Shown piece by piece: positions 47,454-55,869 of a stretch of DNA of 64,000 nucleotides (its first letter is position 1; the number at the start of each line of letters is the position of its first letter). This stretch comes from Confluentibacter citreus (lineage in GTDB: Bacteria > Bacteroidota > Bacteroidia > Flavobacteriales > Flavobacteriaceae): NCBI RefSeq assembly GCF_002807055.1, contig NZ_NIXN01000005.1, positions 124,001 through 188,000 on the forward strand, written 5' to 3'. The notes beneath the pieces were generated by a model, which was not told the DNA's origin, ran no database searches, and saw nothing but the letters and a program-made list of their open reading frames with translations. The position numbers and the translations under genes were made by a program.

Positions 47454-49919
47454 TTATAATGAAGAAGAATAAGGCAACGATTTTATAAATTCTTCCATAT
47501 ACTCCCAATTTGGATTACCTTTTTTGTCAACTGGTAATGAAATTTTTTCCTTATTCAATCGGTAATCACTTATTTCTCTAGCAAAATTATATTTAGGTTT
47601 AATTGATTCAATGACTGGTTTTAGGAATATTGCTATGTATTCATTTAATTCTATTTTTTCGTCAAGTATTGAAATAACTGTACAATGGTCAGAAGCTACA
47701 AAATCATAGTTGTGATAAAACACATACCCAACACTTCCGCTATTGTTAATTGTCATAGCATTATTGTAGACTGTCATATAGTCTGGTGGTGAAATATAAT
47801 TGTCAATTCCATTATTTTCTTTTGTTGAAGAGATATAAGCTATTCCGCCATCGTTTTGGTCAAGTTTTGTTAACCTTTTACCTCTTTGAAATTTAAAAAC
47901 GTCATAGAAGTTAAATTCTTTCCAAGTGTCAAATTCAAATTTTAGTGAAGATTTTTGAATTTGTGGTTCTCTTTTAATACTATCATCTAAAAGCTCAAGT
48001 AATGTAATTTCATCAATGTCTTTGTTTAAAAGATTCAATTTAAATTTTAAAGAAAAAATCAGATATTGTTTGATACTTTTTATAAATGATTTTTCATTTA
48101 AGTGGTGATAATCTGTTTTTGAATGGGCTTGAATTATCCATTCATCATTTGAAGAAATTTTGGTTTGAACTAAGGTTAAGTTATCTTGAAGGGATATTGC
48201 ATTGTCGATTTTATTTAGTACCTCTTTTTTTATCGGATTCCATTTATTAAGCACATCGGTTCTACCTCTGTTTTTTGAGAGTATAAAACCGTCATCTTCT
48301 AAATTATAGAATACAACTTCCTTGTTATTATGCGGTAAATTAGTTTCAAAAACTGCAACAGCAGTATGTGTCGAAGCATTAGGCTGAAACAATTCTCCTG
48401 GCATATTAATAACGTATTTTAAGGTATGTTTCGATAATATTCTATTCCGAATGATATCATCCTTAAAATATGTGGAAAGAGGTGCTATAATTACTCCAAA
48501 TCTACTAACGTTATCTAAAAGAGATTCAAGAAATTGAATCTCTTTTTTAGTTGGATTTGTATTATTATCCTTTCCACCATAAGGCGGATTTATGAAGCCA
48601 ATAGTAGGTGTAATACCTTCTTTTTTTAAATTTTCAAGTATATCTGAAGCTTTTTGGGAAAAAGCATCAACGTGATAAATTCTTGATTTTCCATCACCTC
48701 TGAATAGCATATTTGAAATTGCAAGAGAGTACATTGTACTGCTATTTTCAAAACCTACCAATTGGCTTTGCTTTAAAGTTTCAATTCTTTCTTTTTTATT
48801 GGTAAGATTAGAACTTTCAATTTCTTTAACCAACTTATTCATTCCCGATATTAAAAATGCACCTGTTCCACAGCAGGTATCAAATATTACATCATTTGTA
48901 CGGAAATCTACTAGTTCAGTGAATAATTTTGTAATGTGACTAGGTGTTAAAACAATACCTTTTTTAACATTGGCAACACCTGCGTATCTCAAAAATTCTT
49001 CGTAAAATTTTCCAATTATGTCATAGTTGGTTTTTTTGTTAAATAGTGGAATTACATTGTTTTCTAATTCTTTGAGAATATCTTTTAGTATATCAGATGA
49101 GTTTAAGTCATTATCTGTTGTAATAAAAGCAAGTTCATTTATTAGAATGTTTATTTTGTCAACATCAATGCTTTCGTTTGTAAGAATATCAAGTATTGTA
49201 GTTGGAATGTTTCTAATAATATTCGTTGTTGACCAATTACTGTAACTTCTTTTAAAGTCATTAGCAACATTATCTTTGTCGTAAAGACAAATCATCAAGG
49301 CACTTAAAAGAATAGGTCTTTTTTGAGAATCTAATGTTCTAAGAATTCTATTGATTTCACTTGAGGATTTCGAAATATTCTTCGAGATACTTTCAATATC
49401 AATATTTTCAAAAAAAGCTAAATAATCTTCTTCATCAAGAATTTCTTTAGTTTCAATGTCCTTTAATTCATTGTCTGAAATTATAAAGGTTGTAACTAAA
49501 TGATTGTATTCATCATTTATATCTCCTGAAAAAGCAATTCCAATTATTGACCAATCTTTAAAGTGTTTCTTTAAAGAAGAATTGATTTTGTCAAGATTTT
49601 CATCAATAAAGAATGAAGTGTAATGGATTACTCCATCTACTGCAAAATCTTTAGGTTTATTTCTGTTTTTCGATTCGTGGTCGCCAATGGAATCTTTGTT
49701 CTCAACAAGAATTAATATTTTTTTATTTTCATTTATATAAATTAGGTCAGGTTCTCCTCGAAAACCTGTCCCACCTTTACTAGAAGTATCTAAAACAGTC
49801 TGAACATAAGAATTATAAGTTTTTTTAATTTCCCAAGAATTATAATATTTCTTTGTATTTGACAAAAAGTTGAATAGATCGATATCAACTTTAGATTCGT
49901 TTTTCCTTTTTTTTGCCAT
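47454..49919 (-). CDS. type IIG-like restriction-modification enzyme (nuclease, N6-adenine methylase and target-recognition domain in one chain)
   Basis: 821 residues. N-terminal nuclease: PD (57-58) and ExK (E73-N-K75) in the order PD-X14-ExK, typical of PD-(D/E)XK endonucleases. A helical region (about 160-320) leads into an N6_Mtase domain with SAM motif I DTCCGTGAF (347-355) and catalytic motif IV NPPY (444-447). The C-terminal part (about 664-821) resembles one target-recognition domain of type I specificity subunits (KFQRGKRLTKLD, ISLPV). This is the type IIG (BcgI-like or single-chain) layout: one protein that methylates its own site and cuts unmodified DNA. Because only one recognition domain exists, it may dimerise. 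The upstream HTH gene is probably its controller. Confidence 0.88.
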   Translation of the reverse strand: MAKKRKNESKVDIDLFNFLSNTKKYYNSWEIKKTYNSYVQTVLDTSSKGGTGFRGEPDLIYINENKKILILVENKDSIGDHESKNRNKPKDFAVDGVIHYTSFFIDENLDKINSSLKKHFKDWSIIGIAFSGDINDEYNHLVTTFIISDNELKDIETKEILDEEDYLAFFENIDIESISKNISKSSSEINRILRTLDSQKRPILLSALMICLYDKDNVANDFKRSYSNWSTTNIIRNIPTTILDILTNESIDVDKINILINELAFITTDNDLNSSDILKDILKELENNVIPLFNKKTNYDIIGKFYEEFLRYAGVANVKKGIVLTPSHITKLFTELVDFRTNDVIFDTCCGTGAFLISGMNKLVKEIESSNLTNKKERIETLKQSQLVGFENSSTMYSLAISNMLFRGDGKSRIYHVDAFSQKASDILENLKKEGITPTIGFINPPYGGKDNNTNPTKKEIQFLESLLDNVSRFGVIIAPLSTYFKDDIIRNRILSKHTLKYVINMPGELFQPNASTHTAVAVFETNLPHNNKEVVFYNLEDDGFILSKNRGRTDVLNKWNPIKKEVLNKIDNAISLQDNLTLVQTKISSNDEWIIQAHSKTDYHHLNEKSFIKSIKQYLIFSLKFKLNLLNKDIDEITLLELLDDSIKREPQIQKSSLKFEFDTWKEFNFYDVFKFQRGKRLTKLDQNDGGIAYISSTKENNGIDNYISPPDYMTVYNNAMTINNSGSVGYVFYHNYDFVASDHCTVISILDEKIELNEYIAIFLKPVIESIKPKYNFAREISDYRLNKEKISLPVDKKGNPNWEYMEEFIKSLPYSSSL

Positions 49920-49921
49920 TT

Positions 49922-50245
49922 TTACAATTCTAATTCACCTTGTTTAACATTTTTATTCTTTATGTATTTTGACTGTGCTTCAGCAATAGAAAATACTTTG
50001 TCTGAACATTTATATTTATGTACTTCATCAACTATAATGTCAGCCACATAAAGTGTTTTTAATTCTTCTAAATCTTTTTCAAGAAAATCAGCAAGATTTT
50101 TTAAATTAACAAAAGGGAATTTTTTACGACCATTTTCAATTTTACTTATGTCAGTCATTATGATTCCAATTTCTTGTCCAAAATCACTTTGATTTATTCC
50201 CTTTTTTCCTCTTTCTTTTTTTAAGAACTCCCCAAATGTTGCCAT
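49922..50245 (-). CDS. XRE-type HTH regulator, probable controller protein of the RM gene
   Basis: 107 residues. The N-terminal HTH (about 5-60) is of the Cro/C1 type (LKKERGKKGINQSDFGQEIG ... ISKIENGRKKFP). The C-terminal part is charged. It lies 2 bp upstream of the restriction-modification gene on the same strand. Controller (C) proteins of RM systems are small XRE regulators encoded just there; they delay restriction until the DNA is methylated. Binding sites were not confirmed. Confidence 0.85.
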   Translation of the reverse strand: MATFGEFLKKERGKKGINQSDFGQEIGIIMTDISKIENGRKKFPFVNLKNLADFLEKDLEELKTLYVADIIVDEVHKYKCSDKVFSIAEAQSKYIKNKNVKQGELEL

Positions 50246-50366
50246 AAAACAGACTTGCCGATATTAAACTTGCTAAATAATGGCAAATGTAATAAAGTTT
50301 TTTTAAAGTGCTAAAATTTTTTAGAGTTAATAGTAAAAAGTAATGTAAGCAAAACTAGTTTTTCTT

Positions 50367-50397
50367 TTGCGCTTTTGGATTTCATTAGAAAGCGCAA
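50367..50397. repeat. perfect 9-bp-arm inverted repeat
   Basis: TTGCGCTTT (50367-50375), 13-nt spacer, AAAGCGCAA (50389-50397). It lies 122 bp upstream of the HTH start. No T run follows on either strand, so it may be an operator of the controller rather than a terminator. Confidence 0.5.
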
Positions 50398-50504
50398 CTT
50401 TTAAAATATAGATAATTTCAATTATTTACTATTGATGGTTAAAAGGCAAGGTATAAATTTTACCAATCAAGGTTTATTAAATATTTTAGAAAGATGGTCT
50501 TTTA

Positions 50505-51161
50505 CTAAACCCGCTTACCCAACCACTCCCTAAAATCACGAAAATTTTGTGGTGCGACACCATGCCCCACAGGAAATTCAGAATAGTTATGTTTTATATG
50601 GAGAGCTTTTAAAAAAGGCTCTGTTTGTCTTGCCCAATCTACTGGGATCACTTGATCTACTTTACCATGAGAGCAGTAAAAATCCAATTTGGAAAAGTCC
50701 GTTTTATCCAGATTTTGGGGTAAAATAGCTTTATTTATATAGCCACTTAAGGCAATAATATTTTTTACTTTTTCAGGATAGGTCAAGGCCGTGGCGTAAC
50801 TTAAAATAGCACCTTGGCTAAAGCCTAAAAGTGTGACGTTGTTTTTATCTACAGGATAAGCTTCCACGGCTTCATCAATAAATTTAGCGATTAAATCCCT
50901 AGACATTTTGGCTTGTTCGTTATCGCTCCATTTTCCCATATCGGCATCAAAATTAATGGCATACCAAGCATGTCCATACGGTTCTAGGGCATACGGTGCT
51001 TGAACGGAAATGATGAAAATATCGTCCTGTAATTCACCTGAAAACGAATATAAATCGGCCTCGTCACTGCCATAACCATGCAACATGATTAACAATGGCG
51101 CATTTTCGGTTAACGTGGACTTTCTAATAATGTGATGTAATGATAGGGAAGGATGACTCAT
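50505..51161 (-). CDS. alpha/beta hydrolase, carboxylesterase/phospholipase type
   Basis: 218 residues. The nucleophile is in GFSQGAI (GxSxG), the acid Asp in HGKVDQVIP and the His in PVGHGV, the complete triad of YpfH/acyl-protein-thioesterase-like esterases. The oxyanion segment is MLHGYGSDEADL. No signal peptide, so probably cytoplasmic. It is the last gene of the operon BatA-like/dihydroorotase-like/DUF4870-like/esterase. Confidence 0.88.
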   Translation of the reverse strand: MSHPSLSLHHIIRKSTLTENAPLLIMLHGYGSDEADLYSFSGELQDDIFIISVQAPYALEPYGHAWYAINFDADMGKWSDNEQAKMSRDLIAKFIDEAVEAYPVDKNNVTLLGFSQGAILSYATALTYPEKVKNIIALSGYINKAILPQNLDKTDFSKLDFYCSHGKVDQVIPVDWARQTEPFLKALHIKHNYSEFPVGHGVAPQNFRDFREWLGKRV

Positions 51162-51162
51162 T

Positions 51163-51501
51163 TTAATAGCCTAAATTTTTAAATATTTTTTGATAAAAGT
51201 TACCAACTAATGGTACTGCTTGTGCTTTTCTGTTTAGTGCATTGATAAACCCGTAAATAAAAAGGACAGTGAAAAAAACATAAAAACTAGTGGTTACTAA
51301 CCAGCTATCAAAGCTTCCTATAATATAGCCTAGGGCATAAAATGTTAACCATAAACCTAAGGATTGCCGTATGTGAAAACTTGCAAAAGCACTTTTGTTC
51401 TCGTCTTCATTATTCAAATAATAAGCAATAATAACGCCTATAATAGTTAAATAGCTAATGATGGCGTGTTTACGTCCTTTTTCAATATCTTGTTCTGTCA
51501 T
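51163..51501 (-). CDS. small DUF4870-like membrane protein
   Basis: 112 residues with three or four membrane helices (ISYLTIIGVIIAYYLN, LGLWLTFYALGYIIG, FYVFFTVLFIYGFI), and a conserved FHIRQSLGLW. This fits the DUF4870/Tic20-like family, whose function is unknown. It is spaced 1 bp from the esterase gene and 2 bp from the dihydroorotase-like gene. Confidence 0.7.
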   Translation of the reverse strand: MTEQDIEKGRKHAIISYLTIIGVIIAYYLNNEDENKSAFASFHIRQSLGLWLTFYALGYIIGSFDSWLVTTSFYVFFTVLFIYGFINALNRKAQAVPLVGNFYQKIFKNLGY

Positions 51502-51503
51502 TA

Positions 51504-52760
51504 TTACGAATTTAATACCACTTGATTATTTGAGATGATGCCGTAAACGGTTCCTTTTAGAGTTTCATGCTCAAAAATGCTGTTTTTCGATTTAGAGATG
51601 ATGTTTTTCGTAGAAAAGGTGTATTTGGTATCTGGATTAAAAAGGGTGATATTTACTTTATTGCCAACATTCAGGGGTGTTTGTTCCAATCCAAACCTGG
51701 ATTTCCCTTTGGTTAAAAGGTCTATGGTTTTCTTTAAAGTGAATAAGGTTTGCAAAGCGCCAAAAGCACTTTCTAAACCAATAGTACCATTAGCCGCATA
51801 ATCAAATTCTATTTTTTTATGTTCGATGTCAATCGGGTTGTGGTCGCTGGTCACCATATCTATCGTGCCGTCTTTTAAACCTTCCATAAGGGCCTCAACA
51901 TCCGTTTGCGTCCGTAGAGGAGGCATCACCTTAAAATGCGTGTTGAAGTCGGTTATAATATCATCTGTAAAGTATAGATTATGAATGGCAACACTACAAG
52001 TCACATCCAGTTTTTTCTTTTTTGCTTCGCGAATTAATGCCACCGATGTTGCTGAAGATATGGTTGGGATATGCAATTTTCCACCTGTATATTCCAGTAA
52101 AAATAAATCCCTGGCGACTTGAAGTTCTTCAGCTAGGGTCGGATTTCCTTTTAAACCCAGCGAGGTGCTGGTGATGTTTTCATTCATGACACCCAATCCC
52201 GCAATTTTATTTTCCTGTGGAAATGAGCATACCAAGCCACCAAAATTCATGGCATATTGAAGCGCAATTTTTAAGAGATTGGGATTACTTACTGGTTTTT
52301 GGTAGTCGTAAAAAGCGACCGCCCCAGCTTGTGTCATATCATATAATTCAGCCAAGTCTTCACTTTTGCCCTCTTTTGTTAAAGCCCCCATGGGCAATAA
52401 GGTAACGGCATGGTTTTTTGCCTTTGTGTTGACAAATTCAATATCAGAACTAGTGTCTAAAATAGGATGCGTGTTGGCATTCATGGCAACCGCCGTAAAT
52501 CCAGAAGCTGCTGCCGTTTTTAGGCCGTTGGCAATAGTATCGCGTTCTTCAAAACCTGGTTCACCAAAACACACACTACTATCAAACCATCCTTGTGAGA
52601 TATGAAGGTTTTCGAATGCGATTTCTTGATAATTCTTCGGATTTTTTAGTTGGTTTCCTATGTTGGTAATAACACCGTTTTCAATTAATACATCTTGAGT
52701 TGTGTTATGGAACTCGCTTTTAGAATCAATAATTGTTGCAGACTTTATAAGTATGTTCAT
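51504..52760 (-). CDS. dihydroorotase-family protein lacking the HxH metal motif
   Basis: 418 residues, the normal length of type I (long) dihydroorotases. The fold and several later ligands are kept: the Asn of AVAMNANTHP, the His of GKLHIPTIS and the Asp/His of TSDHNPID. But the first metal motif, normally DxHVHFRE(P)G, reads DSSVCFGEPG: His62 is Ser, His64 is Cys and the substrate-binding Arg66 is Gly. A catalytically dead partner (as the pDHO subunit of some aspartate transcarbamoylases) or a changed activity is likely. It overlaps the BatA-like gene by 4 bases. Confidence 0.85.
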   Translation of the reverse strand: MNILIKSATIIDSKSEFHNTTQDVLIENGVITNIGNQLKNPKNYQEIAFENLHISQGWFDSSVCFGEPGFEERDTIANGLKTAAASGFTAVAMNANTHPILDTSSDIEFVNTKAKNHAVTLLPMGALTKEGKSEDLAELYDMTQAGAVAFYDYQKPVSNPNLLKIALQYAMNFGGLVCSFPQENKIAGLGVMNENITSTSLGLKGNPTLAEELQVARDLFLLEYTGGKLHIPTISSATSVALIREAKKKKLDVTCSVAIHNLYFTDDIITDFNTHFKVMPPLRTQTDVEALMEGLKDGTIDMVTSDHNPIDIEHKKIEFDYAANGTIGLESAFGALQTLFTLKKTIDLLTKGKSRFGLEQTPLNVGNKVNITLFNPDTKYTFSTKNIISKSKNSIFEHETLKGTVYGIISNNQVVLNS

Positions 52761-54682
52761 TTAAAGTATTTTAAGATGAGCATTTCAATAATCAAGAACA
52801 CCAGTGCAAAAATAGCAAACCATTTCCACAAGGCGTTAATATTTGTATCACTTTTTATGATGTCAAAACTATCGGTAACAGAATCACTAAGTGTAATGTT
52901 GTTTAAGTTTGAAAGATCTTGATAGATTAGGTCGCTATCGGTCCGATTATAATTGTAGCTCACATTTTGTATGTTCTCATTCTTGTTTTTAATGGTATAA
53001 ATACCAGAAATGGCGGGGTCTTCAAATGTGTTTATAAGCACTTTATTATTGAAATATTGCTGTTTGGGAATGATATTTAAATCGGTATTGACAATTGAAA
53101 CAATATCATCTTGATTCAGTTGCACATCCACATCAAAACTATTATCCTGTCCGATGGTATAATATATGGAGGGCACTTTAAAACTATTTTTTGCCATGTT
53201 ATAAAGTGTAGGAACAATTAAAGGCGAATTCTTAAAATTGGAATTGTCATTATTTAAGGCGGCCGTAAATATAAACGCGTTTTTGCTTTGCACTAAAAAG
53301 GGTTTATTGTCCTCAAATTGTAAAACAGAACTACCTGCTTGCTTTGACAGATTGTAGAAACTTTGTATTTGCGGATATTGAAAGTTTTTCACCTCATTTT
53401 CAAATACGCCATTGCTGTATATGGGATGCGAATAATTAATGGTGGTGATGTGTTTTTCGGAAGCAACAAAATCAGTGAAACGTGTGCCGAAATTTTGTAG
53501 CAATTCATTGTAAGATGAGGTAGTTATGTCTTTTGCGGGAATAATGGTTATATAACCACCTTGGTCGGTAAACGTTTTTAAAACCGATACTAAGGTGTTC
53601 GGAATGGTTTTTAGTTCGTTTAAAACAATCAAGTTTTGTTTTTCTAAATCGTTAAAGTTTAATTGGTCAACCGTGGCGGATGTGTAATTAAATTCATTTT
53701 CCGTAAAAATACGTTTCAAAAAGGAATCGTTTTCCTCATTAATACTCAGTACATTAATTTTATCGACATTATTAATATTGAAAAACAGGTCGTTATCATA
53801 TTGCAAACCGGTATCATCAATACTTATTTTACCGTTAATAATGGTATTGGTCGGTAAAGAGAATGTTGTTTTGGCATTGTTATTAATGGCAACCGATGTT
53901 TTTGCTATTAATTGGTCGTCATTATAAAGCGACACAGGTAAATTCTCAATCGACGTTCCAGTTTGTTTTAATGCCACCGTAATTTCGAAATTTGAAGCCG
54001 TTGCGTTGGAAATATAAGCACTATCAATGGAAACATTATTAATGTTTACGGGTTCCAGTTTAACAGCTAATATATTAGTAAGTGAATCTGGAGTTGGATT
54101 AAAATGAGTCGCTTGCTGCTGAAAATCTGAAATAAAAACCATGTGTTTTAAAGAACCTTCATCTTTACTGAAAAGTGTTTTAGCTTTTAATAACGCAGCT
54201 TCATAAGTAAACGATTTTGCTGAATACTCCATTTGTAGCAAGTCATTTTTAATAGCTTTTATAGAAGTGTTTTTATAAGTGTTATCATTTGTCAATAAAG
54301 AGATGGTATTGTTTTCGGGTACATTGCTTATAATGTCTTGAACGGCACGTTTTAAAAGGTCGCCTTGGTCACCTTTGGCCTGCATGCTAAACGAATTATC
54401 TAAATAAATAACAGTTTCACTTTTGGTTTTAAAGGCGTTGGTTTTCGCGGTAAATGGTTGGGCAAATGCTAAAATAATACAGGCAAGCAATAGCAATCTG
54501 GTTAACAAGGTCAGCCATTTTTTTAATTGCGAACTTTTGCGGGTTTGTAAAGTGACCTCTTTTAAAAACGCGACATTGGTAAAGGCTTCTTTTTGAAACT
54601 TTCGGAGTTGAAATAGATGGACTATAATGGGAATGAGCAGTAAAAATAGAGCGTAAAGAAGTTCTGGGTGTTTAAACTGCAT
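52757..54682 (-). CDS. BatA-like N-terminal-membrane protein with vWA-type domain
   Basis: 641 residues. The N-terminus is the BatA double-membrane module (FKHPELLYALFLLLIPIIVH ... LLLLACIILAFAQPF) and a von Willebrand A-like domain follows (about 85-210, MIDAS-like DNSFSM). A long beta-rich middle part and a C-terminal membrane helix (LWKWFAIFALVFLIIEMLIL) complete it. Homologues occur in Bacteroidota beside dihydroorotase genes. The role is probably in envelope or aerotolerance processes; this is inferred. The stop overlaps the next gene's start. Confidence 0.85.
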   Translation of the reverse strand: MQFKHPELLYALFLLLIPIIVHLFQLRKFQKEAFTNVAFLKEVTLQTRKSSQLKKWLTLLTRLLLLACIILAFAQPFTAKTNAFKTKSETVIYLDNSFSMQAKGDQGDLLKRAVQDIISNVPENNTISLLTNDNTYKNTSIKAIKNDLLQMEYSAKSFTYEAALLKAKTLFSKDEGSLKHMVFISDFQQQATHFNPTPDSLTNILAVKLEPVNINNVSIDSAYISNATASNFEITVALKQTGTSIENLPVSLYNDDQLIAKTSVAINNNAKTTFSLPTNTIINGKISIDDTGLQYDNDLFFNINNVDKINVLSINEENDSFLKRIFTENEFNYTSATVDQLNFNDLEKQNLIVLNELKTIPNTLVSVLKTFTDQGGYITIIPAKDITTSSYNELLQNFGTRFTDFVASEKHITTINYSHPIYSNGVFENEVKNFQYPQIQSFYNLSKQAGSSVLQFEDNKPFLVQSKNAFIFTAALNNDNSNFKNSPLIVPTLYNMAKNSFKVPSIYYTIGQDNSFDVDVQLNQDDIVSIVNTDLNIIPKQQYFNNKVLINTFEDPAISGIYTIKNKNENIQNVSYNYNRTDSDLIYQDLSNLNNITLSDSVTDSFDIIKSDTNINALWKWFAIFALVFLIIEMLILKYFK

Positions 54683-54776
54683 TTCTTTTTAGATTTGTCA
54701 AAACTACATATTTTTTTTAATTATTGAATATAATGAAAACAATTTCAATTTAAAAATAAATAACTTGAACCTATAA

Positions 54777-55784
54777 TTAACAAAAGAAAACATAGTCCTC
54801 TATTGCTTTCATATTTAAGTTGTCTAAATAAGTCTGAATCTCTATTTGGGCTTTTTTATTAGCAACGGTAACGATACTTTGTGGATTTTCAATGGTTTTC
54901 AATGCATTAAAAGCTTTTAGTTTTTTGCCGTAAATATCGCGTCCGATTTTCTTTGGATTATCGCAAATCCATTCAAAAGGAATCTTCTTTTCCAGTAGCG
55001 TTTGTGCTATTATTTTTCCTTTCGTGCCAGCACCCCAAATAGTCAAGGTTTTATTTTTATTGTAATCAATATCTAAAAAATGATGAATTTTTAAAGATGT
55101 AAAATGATTTTGGGCATAATGGATGTGCGTTCTGGAAGTCCGCGTGCTATAATCGCGCCAATAATGTAAAACGTGATTACAAGGAATGCATTTAAAACCA
55201 TGTTTGTAAAACCTGAAGGCTAAATCGTAATCCTCTGGATATGTGTTCGGATTAAAAGCATCGCAAATCACCAAATCATCCCGATGTATCATCCAACACG
55301 GTGATGGAATGACACATTCTTTATAAATTTCAGAATAATTGGTTCCTGTTTTGGTTAAACTATTAAGCCACGTTTCATAATTTCCATAGCCTTCTTTTAT
55401 TCCTTCATCCGAAAAATACTTTACCAAACCAACCGCCACATGATGCCTTCCGTAAGTCATTAAGTTGGTTGCTAATACGCTCAGTTTGTTAGGATGCATG
55501 ATGTCATCACTATCCATCCGGGTGATAAAATCGCCTTGGCTGTGCTTAAAAGCTAATTGTAAGGCATCAATAATACCATCTCCGGAGTTTTTAAGAAGTT
55601 TTATTCGGTGGTCCTTTAAAGCATATAATTCAACTAAATTGTAACTAGAGTCGGTTGAGCCATCATCAATAATAATAACTTCCCAATTTTTATAGGTCTG
55701 AATAATTATAGACTCTAAGCAGTCTGTAAGGTAATTTTCAGTATTTTTGAACGGAATAAGAACGCTTATAAGTGGCTGTTGCAT
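54777..55784 (-). CDS. family 2 glycosyltransferase with extra C-terminal Rossmann-like domain
   Basis: 335 residues. The GT-A part (about 1-235) has ISVLIPFKNTENYLTDCL, DDGSTDSS and RMDSDDIMHPNKL. The C-terminal part (about 236-335) has a nucleotide-binding glycine motif, IWGAGTKGKIIAQTL, and looks like a short Rossmann domain that in other proteins tends to bind NAD or sugar nucleotides. The acceptor is unknown; surface glycan synthesis is likely. It stands alone between a BatA-like and an M61 gene. Confidence 0.87.
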   Translation of the reverse strand: MQQPLISVLIPFKNTENYLTDCLESIIIQTYKNWEVIIIDDGSTDSSYNLVELYALKDHRIKLLKNSGDGIIDALQLAFKHSQGDFITRMDSDDIMHPNKLSVLATNLMTYGRHHVAVGLVKYFSDEGIKEGYGNYETWLNSLTKTGTNYSEIYKECVIPSPCWMIHRDDLVICDAFNPNTYPEDYDLAFRFYKHGFKCIPCNHVLHYWRDYSTRTSRTHIHYAQNHFTSLKIHHFLDIDYNKNKTLTIWGAGTKGKIIAQTLLEKKIPFEWICDNPKKIGRDIYGKKLKAFNALKTIENPQSIVTVANKKAQIEIQTYLDNLNMKAIEDYVFFC

Positions 55785-55804
55785 GGTGCTAATTTAACAC
55801 AACC

Positions 55805-55839
55805 TTGTGAAAGGAAGGTGTAACATAACCTTAAATTTG
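55805..55839 (+). promoter_or_regulatory. promoter of the M61 peptidase gene
   Basis: TAAATTTG (55832-55839) fits TAnnTTTG; a TTG lies 24 nt upstream (55805-55807), a little long. The leader would be about 30 nt. Confidence 0.5.
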
Positions 55840-55869
55840 GCGTCCATTTAAAGAAATAAAAAAAATTAC

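Noticed and set aside
47454-50245. Classical type I R-M system or BREX/DISARM locus
   Set aside because: There is no separate HsdR helicase, HsdS, PglZ or ATPase gene; the nuclease, methylase and specificity parts are in one chain.
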